9,752 nt of DNA from Deltaproteobacteria bacterium (GCA_030590185.1 JAUUZB010000071.1:1-9752), one strand, 5' to 3'; positions 1 through 6,917 are shown, counted from the first letter of the stretch. Numbers and translations: made by a program. Notes: generated by a model from the sequence alone, not told the origin.

Positions 1-1
1 C

Positions 2-157
2 ATCCGGGTGACCCGCCGGACCCAGCGTTGGTTGCCGCGCTTCATCGCGGTGGCGAACGAAGTGATGGATGAGGCGTCCAAGGGGTTTGGACGGGGTGAG
101 GTGATCGAGTTGACGAAGAAGGTGCGGCGGGTGCTGGGGAATCTGTCGGGGGGGTAG
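2..157 (+). CDS. C-terminal fragment of an unrecognised protein
   Basis: An open frame enters from the left edge and stops at TAG 155-157, giving 51 residues. It is basic and partly helical (it begins IRVTRRTQRWLPRF and ends KKVRRVLGNLSGG), with GC-rich third positions like the other genes here. I do not recognise the family. A basic, Arg/Trp-rich tail of this kind could belong to a transposase or another nucleic-acid-binding protein, but nothing seen proves it. The gene start and most of the protein lie outside the window. Reading this as a real gene end rests only on the open frame, the codon style and the abrupt loss of coding character after 157. Confidence 0.45.
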   Translation: MRVTRRTQRWLPRFIAVANEVMDEASKGFGRGEVIELTKKVRRVLGNLSGG

Positions 158-254
158 GCGAACGAGCATCGGCGGCTCGATCTGGAGGATTTCGGACGAC
201 GAGGTATGATCCGGACGACAAGAATCCAGATGAAAATTCATATATTACATACAG

Positions 255-283
255 TTGTATCGACGCCGGCGTTAAGGTAAAAG
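255..283 (+). promoter_or_regulatory. candidate promoter of the ATPase gene
   Basis: TTGTAT (255-260) and TAAAAG (278-283) are separated by 17 bases, and each matches four of six positions of the sigma-70 consensus. The proposed -10 lies inside the left arm of the palindrome, so a protein bound there would block polymerase. The matches are modest and the assignment is an inference. Confidence 0.3.
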
Positions 284-294
284 TTTTTACCTTA
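273..294. promoter_or_regulatory. 22-base palindrome, likely operator for the ATPase gene
   Basis: A perfect inverted repeat: left arm TAAGGTAAAA, spacer GT, right arm TTTTACCTTA. Ten-base arms with a two-base spacer are typical of a site for a dimeric DNA-binding protein, and too closely spaced for a good RNA hairpin loop. It ends 17 bases before the start codon of the AAA ATPase and 5 bases before its GGAG ribosome-binding site (300-303). It is also far more AT-rich than its surroundings. The ATPase is the obvious target of control, and autoregulation is possible. The binding protein is unknown. Confidence 0.6.
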
Positions 295-311
295 CCCATG
301 GAGACGGCTTG

Positions 312-1775
312 ATGGGATGGGGATTCTACGGTCGTGGCGCTGAGCTCGAGGATATCCAAGAGGTCCTCGGCCGGAGCCGGTTCTTCTTCGCCCGCATCAC
401 CGGGCGGCGTCGCATCGGCAAGACGACTTTGATCCAGCAGGCCCTGTCCACAAACGATGACGGGGCCAACCCAGTCCTGTATGTCCAGATCCCCGACTCA
501 GCCCCGGCCGGCGTCCTCTCCGCCGTGATCGACTCCATGGATACCTTTGGCGTCGGCGAAGAGTACCCGAGGCCCACCAACCTGCGAGAGCTGGCCCACA
601 CGATCGGTGTTCTGTGTCGCGCCGGCTTCATCGTGACCTTGGACGAGTTCCAGTATTTCAGCCGCAAGCAGCTCTTCGAGTTCACCAGCCACCTCCAAGC
701 TGTCGTCGACGAGCTGTTGGCCGACGCGGCCAGCGTACCCGGTGGGCTCTTCGTGCTGGGCTCGGTTCACACCGAGCTGGTCGCGCTGCTCGAAGACCGC
801 ACGGCGCCGCTCTACAACCGTACCAGCGATCAAATCGCCCTCGATCATCTCGACATCGCATCGGTGCTCGCCATCCTCCGCCAGCACGCCGATGACGACC
901 CCGAGCGACTCTTGTTTTTGTGGAACCTCTTTGAAGGTGTGCCCAAGTTCTACCGTGATTGCTTCGAGCAGGGCGTGCTCGGCGCAACCCGCCACGAGCT
1001 GCTCTCCCGGATGTTCTTTCGCAGCTCGTCACCCTTGCGCAGCGAAGCCGAGCATTGGTTTCTGGGCGAGCTACGCGGTCGCTACGACGCCATCCTAAAA
1101 TACGTCGCTCGCAAGCCGGGCTGCACCAACGGGGAGCTCAAGGGGCACCTTCGTGATCTGAGCCCCCAAACGGTCGCGCAGGTCGGTGGGTATCTACGGG
1201 TGCTCATCGATCGCTACCGGATGATCGAGAAACGACTGCCGGTGTTCGCCAAGCCCAACGCGCGACACGGCCGCTACTACATCGATGACAACTTCTTGCG
1301 CTCCTGGCTCGCCGCCCTGGCCAACCCTGTCTCCGCGATCAACTTCCGGCCGCAGCAGATCCTGCTCGAGCAGGCCGACGAACGGCTGAACCAAGCCGAG
1401 GGGTACGGTCTGGAACGATTGGTCGGACGACTCTACGAAGAACGCAGCCGCAAGGGCATCGGCGACTTTCCGTTGACCTCCCAGATCCAAGGCTACTGGA
1501 ACCGCAAGGATACCGAGATCGATCTAGTCGCCCTCGCTGCCGACAACGAAATAATACGTTTCGGCACCTGCAAGCGCTCCGCCGCCAAGCTCTTCCATGA
1601 CCTGCCCAACACCGACGGGCACATCGAACGGTTCTTGGCCGCCTTTCCCCAATACCAGGCTTGGAACGTCCAGCGGGTCGCCATTGCCCCCGTCATCGAT
1701 CCTGCCACGCGAGCTTCGATAGGAAACCGAGGCTACCTCGCCCAAGACCTCACCGACCTTTTCCAGGGGTTGTGA
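312..1775 (+). CDS. AAA ATPase of the DUF234 type (ATPase_2 / DUF234)
   Basis: A 487-residue protein. ATG 312 is chosen because GGAG (300-303) lies 8 bases upstream; a TTG at 309 is also in frame but less likely. The N-terminal P-loop ATPase has Walker A GRRRIGKTT (about residues 31-39) and Walker B IVTLDEF (D111, E112), as in the archaeal-type ATPase_2 family. A winged-helix-like middle (about 255-310) precedes a C-terminal DUF234 domain. This carries a PD-(D/E)XK nuclease-like signature, KDTEIDLVAL (D404) then GTCK (K421). In such nucleases the second strand normally reads E-x-K; here the Glu position is Thr419, so cleavage activity is doubtful. Length and domain order fit full-length family members. 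The cellular role of this family is poorly known; some members occur in mobile or defence-rich regions. No partner gene is evident apart from the unrelated downstream gene 28 bases away. The palindrome at 273-294 probably controls it. Confidence 0.88.
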   Translation: MGWGFYGRGAELEDIQEVLGRSRFFFARITGRRRIGKTTLIQQALSTNDDGANPVLYVQIPDSAPAGVLSAVIDSMDTFGVGEEYPRPTNLRELAHTIGVLCRAGFIVTLDEFQYFSRKQLFEFTSHLQAVVDELLADAASVPGGLFVLGSVHTELVALLEDRTAPLYNRTSDQIALDHLDIASVLAILRQHADDDPERLLFLWNLFEGVPKFYRDCFEQGVLGATRHELLSRMFFRSSSPLRSEAEHWFLGELRGRYDAILKYVARKPGCTNGELKGHLRDLSPQTVAQVGGYLRVLIDRYRMIEKRLPVFAKPNARHGRYYIDDNFLRSWLAALANPVSAINFRPQQILLEQADERLNQAEGYGLERLVGRLYEERSRKGIGDFPLTSQIQGYWNRKDTEIDLVALAADNEIIRFGTCKRSAAKLFHDLPNTDGHIERFLAAFPQYQAWNVQRVAIAPVIDPATRASIGNRGYLAQDLTDLFQGL

Positions 1776-1803
1776 CCGAGGAGTCCCCGGAGCTCACCGG
1801 CGA

Positions 1804-2460
1804 GTGAAACTGGGCAAGCGGGCAGGCGTCCACCAAACACGATCACCTTGCACTCTGCGCCAGAAGCACCAAATCAACCCCGTGTCCTGGACCGTCCCAC
1901 CACCCGAGCCGCCACCGTGGTACCTGCGGCCGTTCTTGTGGCTCGCCGAGAAGATCGCCGGTCAGCCGCTCGTCCCAGCCCGGGTGCTGAGTTGGTATCC
2001 CAAGGCGGCGGTGGGTGCCGGCCTGCTCGAGGCTTTCGTCGCTCACGGGGGTGACGACGCGACCGGCCGCGAGCTCTCCACTCGCCTCCTCAAGCTCGTT
2101 CGCCTGCGCGTCTCCTTCGCGCTGCACTGCCCGTTCTGTATCGAGATGAACGGCGCCGAGCTCGACCAGGCGGGCATCACGCCCGACGAGGTGCGCACCT
2201 TGCAACGTGGGGACGCCGAGCTCGACCGATTCTCACCGGCCGAGCGTGCCGCGCTCGTCTACGCCGACCACGGATGCCGCGCTCCCCTGGTGTTCCCGGA
2301 GAACGTCACCCAGGCGGTTGCCGACCACTTCACACCCCGGCAAATCGTCATCCTCGCCACCACCATCGCGCAGGTGAACTACTGGGGCCGGATGATCCAA
2401 GCCCTCGGGCTGCCGCCCATCGGGGCTGGCGACGCCTGCGAAGTCCCGGAGCCATCCTGA
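1804..2460 (+). CDS. carboxymuconolactone decarboxylase family / AhpD-like protein
   Basis: A 218-residue protein from GTG 1804, which has GGAG (1789-1792) 11 bases upstream. A second in-frame GTG at 1882 would give 192 residues beginning SWTVPPPEPPPW; the 26 residues before it look unstructured, so 1882 may be the true start, though its upstream lacks a clear ribosome-binding site. The core fits the all-helical CMD/AhpD fold: ARVLSWYPKAAVGAGLLEA, then RLVRLRVSFALHCPFCIEMN-type sequence with a CxxC pair at C109 and C112, and a late VNYWGRM helix. In peroxidase-type AhpD the pattern is CxxCxxxH; here the His position is Asn116. This points to a divergent redox or non-redox member, so the substrate is unknown. 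It may be cotranscribed with the ATPase upstream, but a functional link is not evident. Confidence 0.82.
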   Translation: MKLGKRAGVHQTRSPCTLRQKHQINPVSWTVPPPEPPPWYLRPFLWLAEKIAGQPLVPARVLSWYPKAAVGAGLLEAFVAHGGDDATGRELSTRLLKLVRLRVSFALHCPFCIEMNGAELDQAGITPDEVRTLQRGDAELDRFSPAERAALVYADHGCRAPLVFPENVTQAVADHFTPRQIVILATTIAQVNYWGRMIQALGLPPIGAGDACEVPEPS

Positions 2461-2509
2461 CGGAGCGACGGCCAGGTGCGCCACCCCACCCCGAGAGCAC
2501 CCCCGCTCA

Positions 2510-2524
2510 CCATTGACCCAATGG
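2510..2524. terminator. small inverted repeat between convergent genes
   Basis: CCATTG (2510-2515), ACC, CAATGG (2519-2524): perfect six-base arms with a three-base loop in the 68-base gap where the CMD gene and the SGNH hydrolase gene converge. There is no T-tract on either side, so action as an intrinsic terminator is uncertain; the position between two gene ends is the main argument. Confidence 0.3.
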
Positions 2525-2528
2525 AACC

Positions 2529-3848
2529 CTACGGCTCAGAAGGGCCGAGCGCCTCCGCCATCAGCTCCGCCACGATCCGATGCCCGAGGGGCGATAGATG
2601 CGTGTCAAAGGGCAGGTAAACGATCTCCCCCGCGGCCGCACGCGCCCGCAACACCTCTGTGGCGTCGATGAAACGGATACCGAGCTCCTCGCACAACGGC
2701 CGCAAAGAGGCCGGCAGGCGCTCCGCCTCGCTCAGGGCGGGGGTCGATCCCACCTCGCGCTTGGTGCGCGCGTTGAACTCGGTGCGGGGACCCATGACGT
2801 GGAACTTCATCGGAATGAACAACATCGTCAGCTCGATGCCATTCTCACGACACAGATCCTGACCCTCCCGGAAGGCCTCGACCATCACGGACCAGCCGCC
2901 GTGATCGTTCGGGGTCTGCTGCGCGCCGGGCAGCATGAGAAAGCGGATCTCGTGCCGCTTGCCCTGCGCGTCCTCGAAACGCCCACCGAGGGGCTCCGGT
3001 TTGCTGCTCAACAGCTGATAGAGCTTGAGGGTCGGTGAGCGGTGCTGCCAGGCCGGGTAACCGAGCATCGCCTTGCCGAACAGGGCAGTGCGGCCGGAGG
3101 CCACCCACAAACGAAAGGCGGTCGCCTCCAAGAGGTCGTTGGATTCCGCCACCTGCCAGATCACCCGGCGCGGCTTGGTCGCTAGACCCTGACGCTCGAG
3201 GACGATGAGCTCGGAGGGGGACGTATACCCAGAGCGCCCGAGGTTGCGCAGGCTGACACCGAGCTTCTCCCCGAGCAGGTAGCCGTAGGTCTCCGCCTCC
3301 GGCGTGTTGCCCGCCTCGGTGAAGGAGTCGCCGATGATCACCACGTCCGCCTGGGGTAGATCCCGATGATTACGAAAGCCGTCCATGTCGGTATGGAAGG
3401 CCACCTCCCGCTGCCAGGGGTCTTCCTCGCCGTAGAGCAACGCGAGGTCACCCCGCGACATGCCCTGCCATTCGAGGTGTGCGGGCCGGCCAAAGGGCAG
3501 GTCGTCGACCTGGGCCAGACCGTCCTGGACGTGCAGGTACCAGGGGTTGTCCATCTGATGCTTGACCGGAATCACGAAGAGGACGACCTCAACCATGGCC
3601 AGGGTCAACGCACTGGAGACGGTCACCAGGGTGGCGTTGATCGCCACGTTGCGTCGGCGCGCCGGTGGCAAGAGCGCGATCACCACCGAGAGCAGGAGCA
3701 CGACCACCAAGCCGAGCACCACCAGCAACTGCTGGTAGGTGAACAGACCGAGCGCCTCCTCAGGCTTGGACTCCACCGCCAGGGCGACAATCAACAGTAC
3801 CAGCAGGGTGACGCTGGGCACGAGCCAGCGCGCGAGCACGTTGTTCAT
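2529..3848 (-). CDS. membrane-anchored SGNH/GDSL-type hydrolase
   Basis: A 439-residue protein. Three hydrophobic segments (about residues 8-25, 38-60 and 68-95) anchor it in the inner membrane; the rest is presumably periplasmic. The SGNH blocks are present: GDSFTEA (Ser175 nucleophile), LGRSGYT (Gly207), AESND (Asn237) and FDTHLSPLGH (Asp415, His417). The last block has Asp and His one residue apart (D-T-H). This resembles AlgX/AlgJ-like polysaccharide O-acetyltransferases rather than the usual DxxH of secreted esterases. An esterase or acyltransferase acting on an envelope glycan or lipid is therefore the likely role; the substrate is unknown. Its ATG (3848-3846) directly follows the TAA of the lipoprotein gene with no base between, which implies translational coupling and a shared function or location. 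Confidence 0.85.
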   Translation of the reverse strand: MNNVLARWLVPSVTLLVLLIVALAVESKPEEALGLFTYQQLLVVLGLVVVLLLSVVIALLPPARRRNVAINATLVTVSSALTLAMVEVVLFVIPVKHQMDNPWYLHVQDGLAQVDDLPFGRPAHLEWQGMSRGDLALLYGEEDPWQREVAFHTDMDGFRNHRDLPQADVVIIGDSFTEAGNTPEAETYGYLLGEKLGVSLRNLGRSGYTSPSELIVLERQGLATKPRRVIWQVAESNDLLEATAFRLWVASGRTALFGKAMLGYPAWQHRSPTLKLYQLLSSKPEPLGGRFEDAQGKRHEIRFLMLPGAQQTPNDHGGWSVMVEAFREGQDLCRENGIELTMLFIPMKFHVMGPRTEFNARTKREVGSTPALSEAERLPASLRPLCEELGIRFIDATEVLRARAAAGEIVYLPFDTHLSPLGHRIVAELMAEALGPSEP

Positions 3849-6032
3849 TTACTTGCGGTGGACCGTATAGGCGTGGTTGCCCAGGTACTTCGCCCAATCG
3901 TAGGAGTGCTCAACGATGCGCGCCGAGTAGGGCTCGGTGTAATTGTACTCGTCGCTGTAGCTGAAGATCGGGTCGCCGTTCTCACCGGAATAGATCGAGT
4001 CGCGCACGTAGAAAATGCCGGTGGTCGAGCAGCCGCCCTGTTTGTCGATGGCCTCCTCGACCTTGGCCGCGGCGTAGTCGTGGCCCTGCTCCTTGAAGTA
4101 GTCGACCGATGACATGACCATGGGGCAATTGCCGGCGTAGGCGTTGTCGTCGTAGCCGACCACGATGGTGGCGTGCCAATAGAGGTAGTGATTGTAGACC
4201 ACGATCACCGGCGCGCGCTTGGTGAGCAGCTCGTACTTGATGCGATTGATCACGTCGTCGTTCATGATCCCCACGTTCCAGATGCTGTTGCTATCGAGAT
4301 CCGGGTCGATGAAGATCAAGCCGCGGTCGGCATCCGGGGTCTTGACCAACTGCTCCTGCCAATCGGCGGGGAGGTCATCGATCCAGCTGTAGGAACAGCT
4401 GAAGTAAGCGCCGCTCTCCCCGGACTCCGCCGCGACGATGCTGCCGCCGGCGGTCTCGCGCACGTAACCGGCGGCGAAGGGGTAGTCCCGGCTGAGCATG
4501 GCGCCGCCGTGGTAGCCGTAGGTGTAGACCAGATCGACGATGTGGTAGCCGACCACCGAGGAGGGGGCATAGGAGCTGGCGTTCATCAAATAGCGCTCGG
4601 AGAGGTCGGTGTCGCCGTCGTAGACGATGTCGTTGAGCGGCGTGTGCTGGTTGATCAGCAGCTCCATGGCGCCGGTGTTGGCCATGTAGTTGCAGCTTCC
4701 CGCGTCCTGCTGGTTCGGGGAGGCCAGCGCATAGGGCTCCAGCCAGCGGAAGGTCTCCCCGTACACGAAGGCCGGCGCCACGAACAACGGCCGGTTGACC
4801 TCGAGCCGCAGGGAGGCCGTGATCACCGGCTCGCCGTTGCCCACCAATTGATGGCCGCCCTCCAGGCCGATCGGATTCTTCTTGCCCAGGCTGAACTGGC
4901 AGATGCCGGCATAGTCGCCCGCGCACAAACGAAGGCCGTCAGCCTCGACCGCGCCGATGGCGACGTCGAAGCCAGGGACCTCGTAGCGCAGCTCGCCGTC
5001 CTGCTCGTAGATCCGGCCCGGGTACTCCTTGATCACCCGGAGGTCGCGGTCGCCGAGACGATACTCAAAGCGGACCTCGCCGTCGGCCGTGGTGACGTGG
5101 GTGAGCCGCGCGTTGGCGTACAATCGGTCAACATCGACCCGCAGCTCGCCGTCGAGACCCGAGATGTCGATGCCATTACCGGCGCTCTGCTTATAAACCT
5201 CGACGCCCACCGCCTCGAGCGCGTCGAGCTCCTCTGGGATGTCGAGCTCGTTGTTCTCGATGGTGAGCCAGAGCAATTGGGTCAAGCCGAGCAAGGGAGC
5301 GGCGTCGGAGATCCGGTTGCCGTCGAGGCTGAGCCAACGCAGCTTGGTCAGGTTGGCCAGCGGCGCCGCCAGGAAGATCTCGTTGTGGGCCAACCCGAGG
5401 CGGGTCAGGCTGGTCAGCTCACCGATGTAGTAGATGTTGTCGATGTCGTTGTTGCCGAGCTGCAACGACTCTAGCCTGGTCAACGCCCCGAGGGGTGCCA
5501 CGTTGACGATCCGGTTTTCCCAGAGGGTCAGCTTGGTCAGGTTGACGAAGTGCTCCATGCCGGTGAGGTCGACGATGTTGCTGTCGATGCAATCGAGATA
5601 ATCGAGCCCGGCGGCGTCGGTGACGGTGAGGGCACCCTCCCGCTTGTTGAGGTAGAGCCGCAGGCAGCTCTCGAGGTTGGCGTCCGGGATGACGATATCC
5701 GTCTCGCACAGGCCGGTCTGTTCGTTGCACCAGGTGGCGCTGTCGCAGCCGGTCTCGAGGCACGTCGTCAGGCAGGCGTGGGAGACGGGATCGCATGCCT
5801 TACCGTCGCCACAACCGGCCTCGAGGCAGCTCGAGGCACACTGACCGGAGTCGGCATCACAATAGCCATCGCCGCACTCGCCCTCCACGCAGTTCAACTC
5901 GCACAGCCCAGAGCTGGCATCGCAATAGGAGCCGTCGGCACAGCCGAGCTCGAGGCAATCGGCGCCCGAATCCGCCCCGTCGATGCAGGCAGGCAACAGG
6001 CAGAGGAGAATCGCGAAGGTTTTTACGTGCAT
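3849..6032 (-). CDS. lipoprotein with Cys-rich repeats, leucine-rich repeats and a papain-like protease domain
   Basis: A 727-residue protein. The start at 6032 is supported by AGGA six bases upstream and by the signal peptide that follows; an upstream in-frame ATG at 6065 would bury it. The lipobox LPAC places the lipidated Cys at 16. Residues 26-110 hold four tandem units of about 21-22 residues, each with four Cys in the pattern C-xxx-GC-xDG-xxC-(x)-sG-xC. Residues about 114-267 form an internalin-like cap and five to six leucine-rich repeats of 22 residues (LTKLxLxxNxI type). A beta-rich stretch leads to a papain-like (C1A) domain: QQDAGSCNYM gives the Q-x5-C spacing (Gln441, Cys447, with Asn in place of the usual Trp after Cys), WHATIVVGYDD gives His620, and FYVRDS puts Asp678 where papain has the catalytic Asn. 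Inferred role: an envelope or surface-exposed protease with protein-binding repeats. It is coupled to the SGNH hydrolase downstream. Confidence 0.82.
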   Translation of the reverse strand: MHVKTFAILLCLLPACIDGADSGADCLELGCADGSYCDASSGLCELNCVEGECGDGYCDADSGQCASSCLEAGCGDGKACDPVSHACLTTCLETGCDSATWCNEQTGLCETDIVIPDANLESCLRLYLNKREGALTVTDAAGLDYLDCIDSNIVDLTGMEHFVNLTKLTLWENRIVNVAPLGALTRLESLQLGNNDIDNIYYIGELTSLTRLGLAHNEIFLAAPLANLTKLRWLSLDGNRISDAAPLLGLTQLLWLTIENNELDIPEELDALEAVGVEVYKQSAGNGIDISGLDGELRVDVDRLYANARLTHVTTADGEVRFEYRLGDRDLRVIKEYPGRIYEQDGELRYEVPGFDVAIGAVEADGLRLCAGDYAGICQFSLGKKNPIGLEGGHQLVGNGEPVITASLRLEVNRPLFVAPAFVYGETFRWLEPYALASPNQQDAGSCNYMANTGAMELLINQHTPLNDIVYDGDTDLSERYLMNASSYAPSSVVGYHIVDLVYTYGYHGGAMLSRDYPFAAGYVRETAGGSIVAAESGESGAYFSCSYSWIDDLPADWQEQLVKTPDADRGLIFIDPDLDSNSIWNVGIMNDDVINRIKYELLTKRAPVIVVYNHYLYWHATIVVGYDDNAYAGNCPMVMSSVDYFKEQGHDYAAAKVEEAIDKQGGCSTTGIFYVRDSIYSGENGDPIFSYSDEYNYTEPYSARIVEHSYDWAKYLGNHAYTVHRK

Positions 6033-6038
6033 GTGTAT

Positions 6039-6042
6039 TCCT
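6039..6042 (-). promoter_or_regulatory. ribosome-binding site that fixes the lipoprotein start
   Basis: On the minus strand AGGA lies six bases before ATG 6032-6030. The ATG is followed directly by a lipoprotein signal sequence, which decides against the ATG 11 codons upstream. Confidence 0.6.
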
Positions 6043-6146
6043 ATTGGCGGCGGGACCGTCGGCACGCCCCATACCCCATGGGATCGCCGTTGTCACCCCA
6101 GCCCGTGGCACCCACGCCTACGCGCGAGCACAACGAGCCGCCACTG

Positions 6147-6917
6147 CTAGCCAGCCACCCCGCCGTCGCTGCCGCCGTCGCTGCCGCCGTCGCTGCCGCC
6201 GTCGCTACCATCAGCCGGGGCGAGCGCCTCCCCCTTCGCCTCCGCGAGCTCCGTGAGCACGTCGGCGAGCACCCACCCAACGCGCTCGAGCGCCTTACCG
6301 GGCTCGCCCTTTTCCTGCTGCTTGTCGATGTAGGCGACCAAATGTTGGAGCTTGGTGCGCACCGAGTTGGTCGCGTGGCGCACCGCCATCTGCACCCGGG
6401 TGTCGAGGATCTTGGTGAGCATCTCGAGCTGGGTATCCTGGCGCTCCACCTCGGCGTCGCGCAAACCGAGCTCGGCGGACAACGCCGTGACCCGTTCCTG
6501 GAGCAGCGCTCGCTCGAGCCGCGCCTGGCCGTTCGCCAGCGCGTTCTCGACCTTGGTGACGACCAGGTCCAACGCCGCGAAGGGCTTTTCGATGTAGTCG
6601 ACCGCGCCGAGGCGCAACGCCTCGATGGCGGATTGCTTGGAGGCGTAGCCGGTAATCACGATGGCGGGGCAATAGGGCTGCAGCCCCCGGGCCCGTGCGA
6701 TCAACTCGATGCCGGTCATGCCGGGCAGGTTCTTGTCCACCAGCAGACAGCCAAACGGCTGCGACTCGAGCTCAGCCACCCCCTCCTCGCCGGTCCTGAC
6801 CTCGACCGATGACAGGTCAAAGTTGCCCATGAAGGTCGACAGCATCTTGCTGATCGCCGCCTCGTCATCGACGATCAAAACGCGGCGCGGGAGCTCCTCT
6901 GGGATCAATTGACTCAT
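6147..6917 (-). CDS. receiver-domain response regulator with coiled coil and SDGG-repeat tail
   Basis: A 256-residue protein starting at ATG 6917; the frame is open further upstream but the receiver fold begins at residue 12 of this start. The CheY-like receiver spans about 12-128, with acidic pair D17/D18, phosphoacceptor D61 (LLVDKNLPGMTG), switch T89 (VITGYAS) and K111 (YIEKPF), so it should be phosphorylated by a histidine kinase. There is no DNA-binding or enzymatic output domain. Instead residues about 118-175 are rich in heptad-like Leu/Glu/Arg patterns (coiled coil), a further helical stretch runs to about 232, and the protein ends with (SDGG)4-VAG at 238-256. It probably signals through protein-protein contacts. 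No kinase gene is in the window, so it is an orphan here. The ribosome-binding site is weak. The lipoprotein gene lies 114 bases downstream on the same strand and may be cotranscribed. Confidence 0.87.
   Translation of the reverse strand: MSQLIPEELPRRVLIVDDEAAISKMLSTFMGNFDLSSVEVRTGEEGVAELESQPFGCLLVDKNLPGMTGIELIARARGLQPYCPAIVITGYASKQSAIEALRLGAVDYIEKPFAALDLVVTKVENALANGQARLERALLQERVTALSAELGLRDAEVERQDTQLEMLTKILDTRVQMAVRHATNSVRTKLQHLVAYIDKQQEKGEPGKALERVGWVLADVLTELAEAKGEALAPADGSDGGSDGGSDGGSDGGVAG
6159..6206. repeat. 12-base tandem repeat, four copies, in frame
   Basis: Unit GCCGCCGTCGCT on the + strand, at 6159-6170 (first base C instead of G), 6171-6182, 6183-6194 and 6195-6206. On the minus strand it encodes Ser-Asp-Gly-Gly four times at the C-terminus of the receiver protein. 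Because the unit is a multiple of three, copy-number change by slippage would lengthen or shorten the tail without breaking the frame. Confidence 0.9.

Larger units (their letters stand above)
158..311. other. AT-rich intergenic region upstream of the ATPase gene
   Basis: This 154-base gap holds no convincing gene. From about 230 to 294 it turns AT-rich, in sharp contrast to the surrounding GC-rich DNA. It contains several small symmetrical elements: ATGAA-AA-TTCAT at 230-241, ATACA-GT-TGTAT at 249-260 and the large palindrome at 273-294. An 8-base direct repeat CGGACGAC occurs at 193-200 and 212-219 (period 19). TCTGGA at 181-186 is mirrored by TCCAGA at 225-230. This is best read as the regulatory region of the ATPase gene; the base composition hints that it came in with that gene. 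Confidence 0.6.

Noticed and set aside
498..995. Open frame of 165 codons on the - strand inside the ATPase gene
   Set aside because: The ATPase on the other strand has clear Walker motifs and the correct codon bias; this frame has none.
3366..4112. Open frame of 248 codons on the + strand
   Set aside because: Antisense to the SGNH hydrolase and the lipoprotein; His/Gln-rich sequence with no recognisable motif.
4173..5474. Long open frame (433 codons) on the + strand
   Set aside because: It lies fully antisense to the LRR/protease lipoprotein, has a monotonous Val/Asp/His/Leu composition and no domain signs; long open antisense frames are common in GC-rich genes.
6159..6206. Possible CRISPR-like or mobile repeat
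   Set aside because: The 12-base units are contiguous with no spacers and are in frame in a coding gene, so this is a simple coding tandem repeat.
5550..6812. Open frame of 420 codons on the + strand spanning two minus-strand genes
   Set aside because: It crosses the receiver gene and the lipoprotein start in antisense; its Ala-Val repeats are just the 12-base repeat read on the other strand.
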